From DATIYW01 sp035517415 (GTDB lineage: Bacteria; Acidobacteriota; Thermoanaerobaculia; Thermoanaerobaculales; Thermoanaerobaculaceae): a DNA stretch of 9,372 bases. Below the pieces are notes generated by a model. It worked only from the letters and a program-made list of their open reading frames with translations, was not told the DNA's origin and made no database searches. Below, piece by piece: positions 1 through 6,663 of this stretch (position 1 is the stretch's first letter; each line of letters begins with the position of its first letter). A program made the position numbers and the translations under genes. The stretch is from positions 1-9,372 of the forward strand of contig DATIYW010000152.1 of NCBI GenBank assembly GCA_035517415.1. Direction: 5' to 3'.

Positions 1-349
1 CGCGCTGCTCGAGGGCCACCCGAAGTTGTTCGGGGGCGAGCGGCGGGTGCGGTTCAAGGGGTTCGGCGAGTCCGCGCTCCTGCTCGAAGTGACGTGCTGG
101 GTGGCGACGCGCAGCTACGACGAGTACACGCGCGTCGTCGAGGAGCTGAACTTCGGGATCGCCGGGATCGCCGATGTCGCCGGCTGCCAGTTCGCCCTGC
201 CCGGGCGCGGCGCGTACGTCCCGCGGGAGAGCCAGGCCGACGCCGAGCGCCTCCGCGCGATCTCCGAAGAGGTGAAGCGCCGACGCGCGAGCGGGAAGCT
301 CGGCGGCGTCGGCGATCCGGGCGAGCCGGGCGCCAAGCCGAAGCCCTGA
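1..349 (+). CDS. MscS-family mechanosensitive channel, C-terminal fragment
   Basis: The gene runs in from the left edge (reading frame begins at base 2), so only about 115 C-terminal residues are visible. They match the cytoplasmic end of MscS-type small-conductance mechanosensitive channels. A strand with VRFKGFGESALLLEV corresponds to the family's usual 'v.f.gfgdSsl.lev' strand. It is followed by a helix with an EELN segment and then GCQFALPGRGAYV, which corresponds to the conserved 'FAFPsqTvyl' end of the domain. A charged Arg/Glu stretch and a Gly/Pro/Lys-rich tail follow before the TGA. These channels sit in the inner membrane and release solutes on hypo-osmotic shock. The pore helices lie outside the window, so the subfamily cannot be named. 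The TTG at 26 is an internal codon, not the start, because the conserved frame continues upstream to the edge. Confidence 0.82.
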   Translation, partial: ALLEGHPKLFGGERRVRFKGFGESALLLEVTCWVATRSYDEYTRVVEELNFGIAGIADVAGCQFALPGRGAYVPRESQADAERLRAISEEVKRRRASGKLGGVGDPGEPGAKPKP

Positions 350-384
350 GCGCTCAGCGCGCCGCACGCCGGTGGCGCGCGATC

Positions 385-413
385 TGGCCAAATCAACGCG
401 ACTCTGGTAGAAC
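385..413 (+). promoter_or_regulatory. Possible sigma-70-like promoter upstream of the 425 gene
   Basis: TGGCCA (385-390) and TAGAAC (408-413) are separated by 17 bases. Each matches four of six consensus positions of the -35 and -10 hexamers. They lie in a 75-base gap that is less GC-rich than its surroundings, just before the GTG at 425. This is a weak eye-made match and could be chance. Confidence 0.22.
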
Positions 414-424
414 CTCGGACCGTC

Positions 425-889
425 GTGCGACCGCAAACTCCAATGCCGGGATGTGTCGCGGCGGCGCTGTGCTGCCTGGCCGCCCCCGGCGCGGCGCACG
501 CCCAGGCGGACACGTGGGGATCGCCGGTCTCCCCGGACCGACCGCGGTTCTCGTCGCAGGGGCTCGAGGCGTCCGACGCCACCGTCCCGCCCGCCGGCCA
601 GTGGGAGCGGACCGCGTCGGCCGGCTGCTTCAACCTCTGCCAGACGGCCTGGCACACCGGCGCGATCCACCGCGAGCTCCACACGCTCGAGCAACGCTTC
701 CCGGACGACCAGTTCGACCTCATCGACCTCGCGGGGTGGCGCGAGGATATCCGCGTCTCCGCCGGGCTCGGCGGCGGCTACGCCGTGACCGTCCGCGTCC
801 CATGGATCGAGATCGGCAGCCCGCACTGGGACGCGATCGCGGAGGTCCCGGACTCCTCGTTCCACTTCCTGGTGGGGAGGCCGCTGTGA
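425..889 (+). CDS. Short exported protein, DUF3187-like N-terminal part (possible truncated gene)
   Basis: This encodes 154 residues from a GTG start, or 148 from the ATG at 443. A Sec signal peptide is clear: a short N-terminal stretch, a hydrophobic run of Ala/Leu/Cys, then an AHA-QA cleavage site near residue 27. The mature part has two Cys in CFNLC and a stretch reading LIDLAGWREDIRVSAGLGGG, then VRVPWIEIG and SFHFLVG. This resembles the repeated pattern in DUF3187/barrel proteins, where an Asp/Glu pair is followed by a strand, 'yGl.dgwel.v.lP', and a 'FH..fGlp' element. Those proteins usually continue for another 150-200 residues, whereas this one stops right after the FH element. It therefore looks like the front end of a barrel protein, either a decayed remnant or a short form. 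The family assignment is by eye and weak. The fused permease starts 20-73 bases downstream, so the two may be co-transcribed. Function unknown. Confidence 0.6.
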   Translation: MRPQTPMPGCVAAALCCLAAPGAAHAQADTWGSPVSPDRPRFSSQGLEASDATVPPAGQWERTASAGCFNLCQTAWHTGAIHRELHTLEQRFPDDQFDLIDLAGWREDIRVSAGLGGGYAVTVRVPWIEIGSPHWDAIAEVPDSSFHFLVGRPL

Positions 890-948
890 GCCGCACGCCA
901 AGACCGGTGTGTCGGCAGGGGATGAGGCGGGGCGAGCGCCGCCGGGGC

Positions 949-952
949 GGAG
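949..952 (+). promoter_or_regulatory. Ribosome-binding site supporting GTG start at 963
   Basis: GGAG at 949-952, inside a GGGGCGGAG run, lies 10 bases before the GTG at 963. The alternative upstream GTG at 909 has no Shine-Dalgarno-like sequence before it. This favours 963 as the start of the permease. Confidence 0.4.
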
Positions 953-962
953 CACGGTCACT

Positions 963-2729
963 GTGGCGCTGATCGCCCAACACACCCAGCGCGTGCGTCA
1001 GGCGCTCGCCCGCCCGGCCAGGATCGGCGTCGAGCTGTTCGTCCTCCTGCTCGTCGCGGCGTTCGTCGCCCTCGTCGTCGCGGTCGGCCGGCAGGTGAGG
1101 TCGCCGCTGCACGAGAGGGTGGCGATCGACTTGTCGTTCAGGGCGCTGCCCGGGTACACGCTGCTCAGCCTGGGGCGGGGCTTTCTCGCGTACGTGCTCG
1201 CGCTCGTCTTCACGCTGGTCTACGGCACGATCGCGGCCCACAACCGCCGGGCGGAGAAGCTCATGCTCCCGGCGCTCGACGTCCTCCAGGCGATTCCGGT
1301 GCTGGGCTTCCTCCCCGGCCTGGTGCTGGCGATGATCGCGCTCTTCCCGACGCGCGAGATCGGCCTCGAGCTGGCGTGCGTGGTGATGATCTTCACCGCC
1401 CAGGCGTGGAACATGACGTTCAGCTTCCACGGCAGCCTGCGCGGCATCCCAACCTCGGCCCGCGAGGTCGCCGCGGTCAACCGCCTCGGCGCGTGGCAGA
1501 CGTTCCGCCTGCTCGAGGTGCCGGCGGCGATGATCGGGCTGGTGTGGAACTCGATGATGTCGATGGCCGGCGGCTGGTTCTTCCTCACCGTCAACGAGGC
1601 GTTCACGCTCGGCAACCACGACTACCGGCTGCCGGGGATCGGCTCGTACATGAACGAGGCGATCAACCGTGGCGACGTGCCGGCGATGCTCGCCGCCGTC
1701 GTCGCCATGGTTGTGATGATCGTGACCGTGGACCGGGTGCTGTGGCGCCCGATCGTGGTGTGGAGCCAGAAGTACAAGATCGAGGACACGCCGGAGGCCG
1801 ATGCGCCGCGTTCGCTCGTGCTCGAGCTCCTGCAGCGCTCGCGGCTTCGTCGCTGGCTCGTCCGGCGGCTCGCCTTGCGCCGGACGAACGCCGCTCGCCG
1901 CAGCGTGGCGGTCCCCGCCGCGGCCTCGTCCGCGCGCGACCGGGGCCGCGTCTTGGTCGCCGCCGGGCGCGCGCTCCGCTGGCTGGTGATCGCGGCGCTC
2001 GCCGCCGGCGGGGTCGCCGGCACCGCCACGCTGGTCCGCCTGCTCGCCGCGCTCCCGCTCGCGGGCGCGGGCAACGGCCACGACTGGGCGCACGTCGTGC
2101 TCGCGCTGCTCGCCTCGTTCGCCCGCACCACCGCGGCGGTGGCGATCGCCGCGGCCTGGGCGCTCCCCGCCGGGATCTGGATCGGCCGCTCGCCGAAGTG
2201 GTCGCGACGGCTGCAGCCGCTCGTGCAGGTGGCGGCGAGCTTCCCGGCGCCGATGCTGTTCCCGCTCGTAACGCTGCTGCTGCTCGCGCTGCACGTCCCC
2301 TTCACGCTCGGCTGCGTCGCGTTGATGCTGCTCGGCGCCCAGTGGTACGTGCTCTTCAACGTGATCGCCGGGGCGGTGGCGATCCCGGCCGATCTCAAGG
2401 AGGTGGCGACGGCCAACGGCATGCCCCGGCGTCAGCGCTGGTCGCGGCTGTACGTGCCGTGCGTGTTCCCGTACCTCGTGACCGGCTTGGTGACGGCGGC
2501 GGGCGGGGCGTGGAACGCGACGATCGTCTCCGAGTACGTCAACTTCAAGGACCGCACGTTCTCCGCCTTCGGGCTCGGCTCGACGATCAGCCACGCCACC
2601 GCCGAGGGCGATTTCCCGCTGCTGTGCGCCGCGATCGTCACCATGGCGGTGTTCGTCGTGCTGGTGAACCGGCTGTTCTGGAGGCGGATGTACCGGCTCG
2701 CCGAGGAGCGTTACAGCCTCAACGCCTGA
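963..2729 (+). CDS. ABC transporter permease with two fused permease domains (COG4986 type)
   Basis: The protein has 588 residues from GTG 963 (606 if GTG 909 is used) and is an integral inner-membrane protein made of two BPD_transp_1 permease domains in tandem. Numbering from 963, the first domain spans about 22-270 and the second about 330-580. Each carries the EAA loop that docks onto the ATPase: REVAAVNRLGAWQTFRLLEVP-like at about 167-187 and KEVATANGMPRRQRW-like at about 479-499. Between them lies a basic Arg/Ala-rich cytoplasmic linker at about 282-332. The layout matches the duplicated permease component of the nitrate/sulfonate/bicarbonate class of importers, where one chain supplies both halves of the channel. 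The ATPase gene begins 14 bases downstream, so the two form an operon and very likely one complex. No substrate-binding protein is encoded nearby. The substrate is unknown; an anion is inferred only from the family. The first domain keeps a conserved-looking patch (GGWFFLTVNEAF) and the second a matching GGAWNATIVSEY. Confidence 0.9.
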   Translation: MALIAQHTQRVRQALARPARIGVELFVLLLVAAFVALVVAVGRQVRSPLHERVAIDLSFRALPGYTLLSLGRGFLAYVLALVFTLVYGTIAAHNRRAEKLMLPALDVLQAIPVLGFLPGLVLAMIALFPTREIGLELACVVMIFTAQAWNMTFSFHGSLRGIPTSAREVAAVNRLGAWQTFRLLEVPAAMIGLVWNSMMSMAGGWFFLTVNEAFTLGNHDYRLPGIGSYMNEAINRGDVPAMLAAVVAMVVMIVTVDRVLWRPIVVWSQKYKIEDTPEADAPRSLVLELLQRSRLRRWLVRRLALRRTNAARRSVAVPAAASSARDRGRVLVAAGRALRWLVIAALAAGGVAGTATLVRLLAALPLAGAGNGHDWAHVVLALLASFARTTAAVAIAAAWALPAGIWIGRSPKWSRRLQPLVQVAASFPAPMLFPLVTLLLLALHVPFTLGCVALMLLGAQWYVLFNVIAGAVAIPADLKEVATANGMPRRQRWSRLYVPCVFPYLVTGLVTAAGGAWNATIVSEYVNFKDRTFSAFGLGSTISHATAEGDFPLLCAAIVTMAVFVVLVNRLFWRRMYRLAEERYSLNA

Positions 2730-2732
2730 GGC

Positions 2733-2740
2733 GGGGGAGG
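2733..2740 (+). promoter_or_regulatory. Strong ribosome-binding site for the ABC ATPase
   Basis: The GGGGGAGG run sits four bases after the permease stop and three bases before the ATG at 2744. It fixes the ATPase start even though the open frame extends much further upstream. Confidence 0.6.
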
Positions 2741-2743
2741 GAC

Positions 2744-4120
2744 ATGGCCGCGATCGACCCCACACCATCGACGGTGATTCCCGGCGGGCCGGCGGACGCG
2801 CCGATCTGCGAGGCCCGCAACGTCACCGTCGCGTTCGGCGCGCGCGGCGCGGCGGTCGCAATCCGCGACGTCTCGCTCGCCGTCGTCCCGGGCGAGGCGG
2901 TGGTGATCGTCGGTCCGAGCGGCTGCGGCAAGAGCACGCTGCTGCGGGCGCTCGTCGGCCTGCTCAAGCCGACCTCCGGCGAGGTGCTGGCGCACGGCCG
3001 GCCGCTGGCCGGCGTGCACCCCGGCATCGCGATCGTGTTCCAGAACTTCGCGCTCTACCCCTGGCTGACGGTGCGCGAGAACGTGGAGCTCGGGCTCAAC
3101 CGCGCCGCTGCGGGGAGCGGGTCCCCGGCCGCACGGGTCGAGGAGTGCATCGACCTGGTCGGGCTCGACGGGTTCGAGATGGCCTATCCGAAGGAGCTGT
3201 CGGGTGGGATGAAGCAGCGGGTGGGCATCGCCCGCGCCCTCGTGCGCGGCCCCGAGCTGCTGTGCATGGACGAGCCGTTCTCCGCGCTCGACGTGTTCAC
3301 CGCGGAGACGCTGCGGAGCGAGGTGTACCGCCTCTGGACGGGCAAGACCGCCGCGGGCGTCCACCTCCCCGCGACGGTCAAGAGCGTGCTGATGATCACG
3401 CACCTGATCGACGAGGCGGTGTTCCTCGCCGACCGCATCGTGGTCATGGGGACGCGGCCGGGCCACATTCGTGAGGTCGTTCACAACCCCCTCCCGCACC
3501 CGCGCGAGTACCGCGACCCGGCGTTCCAGGAGATGGTGCAGCGGCTCCACGACATCATCGTCTCCGAGCACCTCCCCGAGCCGACCGCGGACCAGCGCGC
3601 CGCGCTGGCGGCGGGCAAGCCCACGCCCGAGCCGCTGCCGGCGGTCGGCATCCAGCAGGTGATCGGGCTGATCGAGGTGCTGATCGACCACGGCGGGCGG
3701 ATGGACGTCTTCGGCCTCGACGAGCTCACCGAGTACGACTTCGGCCACACGCTCTCGGTGATCAAGGCGGCGGAGATGCTCGGCCTGCTCGACACGCCGA
3801 AGAACCAGGTCGTCCTCACCGACCTCGGGCGTGAGTTCCAGGGCGCCGACATCAACGGCCGCAAGGCGATCCTCAACCGCCAGCTGCGTGGCCTCGGCAC
3901 CTTCCGGATGCTGATCCGCATGCTCGAGCGCGCCCCCGCCCGGGAGCTGCCCGCGGACGTGGTCCAGGAGGAGCTGGTGATGCGGCTGCCCACCCAGGAC
4001 CTCGAGGCCTCGTTCCACACCGTGGTCGGCTGGGGCCGGTTCGCCGAGCTGCTCGGCTACGACCCGAACGCGGGGATCGTCTACCTCGACGAGCCGGGGG
4101 CCGCGGGGCGGCCGGGCTAG
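2744..4120 (+). CDS. ABC transporter ATPase, TauB/SsuB class, with C-terminal AAA-associated domain
   Basis: This 458-residue cytoplasmic ATPase powers the fused permease encoded just upstream. The ATPase domain (about 22-275) has every key motif: Walker A GPSGCGKST at 57-65, Q-loop VFQNFALYPW with Q100, signature LSGGMKQR at 152-159, Walker B LLCMDEPFSALD with E177, and the switch His H220 in MITH. The order and wording match the nitrate/sulfonate/bicarbonate group. A loop of about a dozen residues (near 199-212) is inserted between the D-loop and the H-loop. After a Pro-rich linker (about 277-300), residues 300-446 form a second domain with a winged-helix-like part (VIKAAEMLGLLD, VVLTDLGREF) and an ending like FHTVVGWGRFAELLGYD. 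This fits the AAA-associated C-terminal domain (PF09821) that occurs on ATPases paired with duplicated permeases. Its role is unknown; sensing or regulation of transport is inferred. The ATG is chosen because of the strong ribosome site at 2733-2740. The upstream continuation of this open frame is a shadow of the permease gene. Confidence 0.93.
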   Translation: MAAIDPTPSTVIPGGPADAPICEARNVTVAFGARGAAVAIRDVSLAVVPGEAVVIVGPSGCGKSTLLRALVGLLKPTSGEVLAHGRPLAGVHPGIAIVFQNFALYPWLTVRENVELGLNRAAAGSGSPAARVEECIDLVGLDGFEMAYPKELSGGMKQRVGIARALVRGPELLCMDEPFSALDVFTAETLRSEVYRLWTGKTAAGVHLPATVKSVLMITHLIDEAVFLADRIVVMGTRPGHIREVVHNPLPHPREYRDPAFQEMVQRLHDIIVSEHLPEPTADQRAALAAGKPTPEPLPAVGIQQVIGLIEVLIDHGGRMDVFGLDELTEYDFGHTLSVIKAAEMLGLLDTPKNQVVLTDLGREFQGADINGRKAILNRQLRGLGTFRMLIRMLERAPARELPADVVQEELVMRLPTQDLEASFHTVVGWGRFAELLGYDPNAGIVYLDEPGAAGRPG

Positions 4121-4168
4121 GAAGTCGGCCGTCGCGCCGGGGGCCGTCGAGTAGAGATGCGCTAAGCT

Positions 4169-4570
4169 ATGAGGCGATTGACGATGAGGATGTCGCGCAT
4201 CATCCAAACGGGGCGTCTCGGGCGTGCGGCCCTCCTGGTCGCCGGCGCGCTTTCGCTCTTGGGCTCGGCCGGTCTCCACCCCGAGCCGGCGGGCCGCGTT
4301 CCGGCCTGCGCCGACGCTCCCACGCTGGCGTCGCGATCGGCCGGCTCCAGCGGCGCCGCTGCGGCGCTGAACACGAACAGCGGCTGCAGGGCCGTCGCGC
4401 ACACCTGTCTTGTCTGCCTCCTGCACTTCTCCACGTCGATCGTGGTGACGGCGGCGCTCGACTCGGCCCCGCCGGCTACCTCGGAACGGGCGCTGGCGTC
4501 GGAGGACCTCCTTCTCCCTCAGATCCCGAGCAATCCTCGGGTCGGGCGCTCGCCGCCGGTCTCCTGTTGA
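4169..4570 (+). CDS. Small exported Cys/His-rich protein at the head of the metal operon
   Basis: This encodes 133 residues from ATG 4169. A start at ATG 4184 is also plausible, since GAGG at 4171-4174 lies 9 bases before it. The N-terminus is basic and is followed by a hydrophobic run (AALLVAGALSLLGSAG, about 20-35), consistent with an export signal or membrane anchor. The mature part is Ala/Ser-rich with Cys at 47, 73, 80, 83 and 133. A compact cluster at 78-86 reads HTCLVCLLH, that is His-x-Cys-x-x-Cys-x-x-His, followed by a second mildly hydrophobic run (about 87-97). The C-terminus ends in RSPPVSC. Small Cys/His proteins of this general build (for example DUF2946-like) are common in metal-handling operons, but no family is securely recognised. 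A zinc or other metal-binding role is inferred from the motif and from the three downstream metal-uptake genes. Its codon use is slightly less GC-biased than its neighbours. It could be a minor or fast-evolving gene. Confidence 0.55.
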   Translation: MRRLTMRMSRIIQTGRLGRAALLVAGALSLLGSAGLHPEPAGRVPACADAPTLASRSAGSSGAAAALNTNSGCRAVAHTCLVCLLHFSTSIVVTAALDSAPPATSERALASEDLLLPQIPSNPRVGRSPPVSC

Positions 4571-4626
4571 GGCATTCCTCGACCACCTCGCTCCGATTCT
4601 GAGCGGACGCACTCACCGCATCGAAC

Positions 4627-4632
4627 AGGAGG
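4627..4632 (+). promoter_or_regulatory. Ribosome-binding site deciding the TTG start at 4637
   Basis: A perfect AGGAGG lies four bases before TTG 4637. No in-frame ATG or GTG is near, and the TTG opens directly onto a typical signal peptide, so TTG is the start. Confidence 0.65.
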
Positions 4633-4636
4633 AACC

Positions 4637-5734
4637 TTGAAAGGACGGTTGTTGCTTTGCGCCGCACTCGCGTTTGTCCTGGTCGCCGGGTCGGTGCTGG
4701 CCCAGGAAGCGCAGCCGGCTCCGGCTGCGCCCAGCCAGACCTCGAACTACTTCAACCCGTCGATCTCCGTGATTGGCAACTTCCTCGCCGTCGGCGGCAC
4801 CAACAACGTGGAGAATCTGCCGAGCGCGAGCCTGCGGGAGTCGGAGCTGGGCCTGCAGGCGGTCGTGGATCCCTACGCGCGGGCGGACTTCTTCATCTCG
4901 ATCGGCGAGCAGAACGACATCAGCGTCGAAGAGGGCTACATGACCTTCACGGCGCTGCCGTGGCAGCTGAGCGTGAAGGCGGGCCGGATGCGGGTCGCGT
5001 TCGGCAAGATCAACACCCTGCACCTCCACGTGCTGCCATGGCCCGACGAGCCGCTCACCGTGGTCAACCTGCTCGGCGGCGAGGAGGGGTGGATCGGCAC
5101 GGGAATCTCAGTGGCGAAGCTCATCCCGTTGCCGGGCGACGTGTTCTCCGAGCTGACCGTGCAGGCCTTCCGGGGCGACTCCGACAACCTGTTCGCCGCC
5201 ACGAAGCGCTCCGACCTCGCGTACAACGGTCACTACCGGGTCTTCGCCGACCTCTCCGACTCGACCAATATCGACCTCGGGGCGTCGTACGGCATGGGGC
5301 CGAACGGCACCTCGGCCGATGCCAGCACCAGGCTCGCCGGCGTCGACGCGACGTTCCGCTGGAAGCCGCTCCGGCAGGGCACGTACCGCTCGGCGATCGT
5401 GCGCGGGGAGTGGTTCCGCAGCCAGCGCGAGCAGCCCGGGGGCACGCAGACGGCCACCGGCTGGTTCGTCTCGGGCGAGTACCAGCTCGCCAAGCGATGG
5501 TGGGTCGGCGTCCGCGGCGAGGCCGCCGAGCACGCCGCCGACAAGGCGATCCGCGACACCGGCACCGCTGCGACGCTCACCTTCTGGCCGAGCGAGTTCT
5601 CGCAGCTCCGCGGCGAGTTCCGCCAGCGGCGGTACGGCGGCCCTGACCTCGCCTCGACCGGCACGTACACGGCCAACGAACTGCTCCTCCAATTGCAGTT
5701 TGCGATCGGCGCCCACGGCGCCCATCCGTTCTGA
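4637..5734 (+). CDS. Porin-like outer-membrane beta-barrel protein associated with zinc/metal uptake
   Basis: The protein has 365 residues and starts at TTG. A Sec signal peptide (1-22, ending VLA before QE) is followed by a short Pro/Ala/Gln spacer. The rest is a beta-barrel: alternating hydrophobic strands, many aromatic residues at strand ends, and the typical C-terminal Phe after GAHGAHPF. The opening NPSISVIGNF, the strand ESELGLQAVVDPYARADFFIS, the segment VEEGYMTFTALP, and the stretch LSVKAGRMRVAFGKIN with His129 and His131 followed by EGWIGTG all follow the pattern of porin-like proteins commonly found beside zinc ABC transporters. In that family a His-containing 'GR...iG.lN..H.H' segment is usual. 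It probably lets metal, or a metal complex, through the outer membrane. There is no TonB box or plug domain, so a TonB-dependent receptor is not supported. It stands eight bases before the binding-protein gene, suggesting shared transcription. The zinc specificity is inferred. Confidence 0.78.
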   Translation: MKGRLLLCAALAFVLVAGSVLAQEAQPAPAAPSQTSNYFNPSISVIGNFLAVGGTNNVENLPSASLRESELGLQAVVDPYARADFFISIGEQNDISVEEGYMTFTALPWQLSVKAGRMRVAFGKINTLHLHVLPWPDEPLTVVNLLGGEEGWIGTGISVAKLIPLPGDVFSELTVQAFRGDSDNLFAATKRSDLAYNGHYRVFADLSDSTNIDLGASYGMGPNGTSADASTRLAGVDATFRWKPLRQGTYRSAIVRGEWFRSQREQPGGTQTATGWFVSGEYQLAKRWWVGVRGEAAEHAADKAIRDTGTAATLTFWPSEFSQLRGEFRQRRYGGPDLASTGTYTANELLLQLQFAIGAHGAHPF

Positions 5735-5742
5735 GGTGATGA

Positions 5743-6663
5743 ATGAGGAAAGCCAATCTGGTGCTCGCCATCTTGCTCGCGTCCTCGCTCGGCGTCGACG
5801 CCGGCGCGGCGCTGCGAGTCGTCACGTCGCTGCAGGACCTCGCGGCGATCGCCGACGCGATCGGCGGCGACCGCGTCGAGACGTTCGCCCTCGCGAAGGG
5901 CTACCAGGACCCGCACTTCGTCGACGCCAAGCCGTCGTTCATCCTCAAGCTGTCACGCGCCGACCTTCTCATCGTCGCCGGTCTCGAGCTCGAGATCGGC
6001 TACCTTCCGCCCCTCATCGATCAGAGCCGCAACGCGAAGATCCATCCCGGCAACCCCGGCTACCTCGACGCATCGATCGGCTGCGACATTCTCCAGCGGC
6101 CGACTCAGGTGGTCACGCGCGCGATGGGCGACGTGCATCCCTACGGCAACCCGCACTACTGGACCGATCCGGAGAACGGCCGCGTGATCGCCCGCGCGGT
6201 CGCGGCGAAGCTCGACGAGATCGATCCCGCCGGGAAGGCCACCTACGACCGGAACCTCGAGGCGTTCGAGGCCGCGCTCAACGTCAAGGAGCGAGAGTGG
6301 GACGCGAAGATGGCGCCGTACGCGGGTACCAAGGTGGTCACCTACCACGAGTCGTGGCCCAACTTCGCGAAGCACTTCAAGCTCGACATCGTGGGCACCG
6401 TCGAGCCGAAGCCCGGGATCCCGCCGTCGCCGACCCACACGCTTGAGATCATCGACCTGATCGAGCGCGACAAGGTTCCGGTGATCCTCGTCGAGCCGTA
6501 CTTCGACACCAAGACGCCGAATTACATCGCCGACAAGACCGGCGCCAGGGTCGTGATGTTCTACCCGTCGGTGGGCGGCATCCCGGCGATCAAGGACTAC
6601 TTCGGACTGTTCGACGTCGACGTCGACGCCTTCGTCGCGGCGATGTCCGGAAAGGGCAAGTGA
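5743..6663 (+). CDS. Metal ABC transporter substrate-binding protein (ZnuA-like, cluster A-I)
   Basis: This 306-residue periplasmic protein captures a divalent metal, most likely zinc or manganese, and hands it to the permease encoded directly downstream. A signal peptide covers about 1-22. The fold markers of cluster A-I binding proteins are present: an N-terminal strand VVTSLQDLAAIADAIGG, the first ligand region YQDPHFVDAKPS with H58, the second GNPHYWTDP with H138, and the third TYHESWPNFAKHF with H202. EPKPGIPPSP and ILVEPYFD follow. The long His-rich loop of classical ZnuA is absent. The Asp that usually supplies the fourth ligand near the C-terminal end is not obvious, as the corresponding stretch reads YPSVGG. 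E251 or D255 may serve instead. The start at ATG 5743 follows GAGGTG at 5733-5738, and its stop overlaps the permease start by one base. No paired ATPase gene follows. The metal cannot be told from sequence alone. Confidence 0.88.
   Translation: MRKANLVLAILLASSLGVDAGAALRVVTSLQDLAAIADAIGGDRVETFALAKGYQDPHFVDAKPSFILKLSRADLLIVAGLELEIGYLPPLIDQSRNAKIHPGNPGYLDASIGCDILQRPTQVVTRAMGDVHPYGNPHYWTDPENGRVIARAVAAKLDEIDPAGKATYDRNLEAFEAALNVKEREWDAKMAPYAGTKVVTYHESWPNFAKHFKLDIVGTVEPKPGIPPSPTHTLEIIDLIERDKVPVILVEPYFDTKTPNYIADKTGARVVMFYPSVGGIPAIKDYFGLFDVDVDAFVAAMSGKGK

Noticed and set aside
1376..2743. Upstream extension of the ATPase open frame over the permease gene
   Set aside because: Its translation is low-complexity Arg/Ala/Gly text, and a strong ribosome site and ATG occur at 2733-2746, so the real start is 2744.
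720..2768. Long open frame on the minus strand (about 680 codons) antisense to the fused permease
   Set aside because: It is extremely rich in Arg, His, Asp and Glu with no hydrophobic core or motif, which is the signature of reading a GC-rich gene on its opposite strand. The plus strand encodes an unmistakable permease.
4150..4200. Possible Zur or MntR operator in front of the metal operon
   Set aside because: I looked for an AT-rich inverted repeat of the known kinds and found none that is convincing.
2711..4612. Long open frame on the minus strand (about 630 codons) antisense to the ATPase and the small Cys/His gene
   Set aside because: It has the same Arg/His/Asp-rich shadow composition with no recognisable domain. 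The plus strand has complete ABC ATPase motifs.
4637..5734. TonB-dependent receptor as an alternative for the outer-membrane protein
   Set aside because: The protein is too short and has no plug domain or TonB box; the porin-like barrel pattern fits better.
6607..6630. Short tandem GTCGAC repeats near the end of the binding-protein gene
   Set aside because: They simply encode an Asp-Val run in frame inside a conserved gene and need no further explanation.
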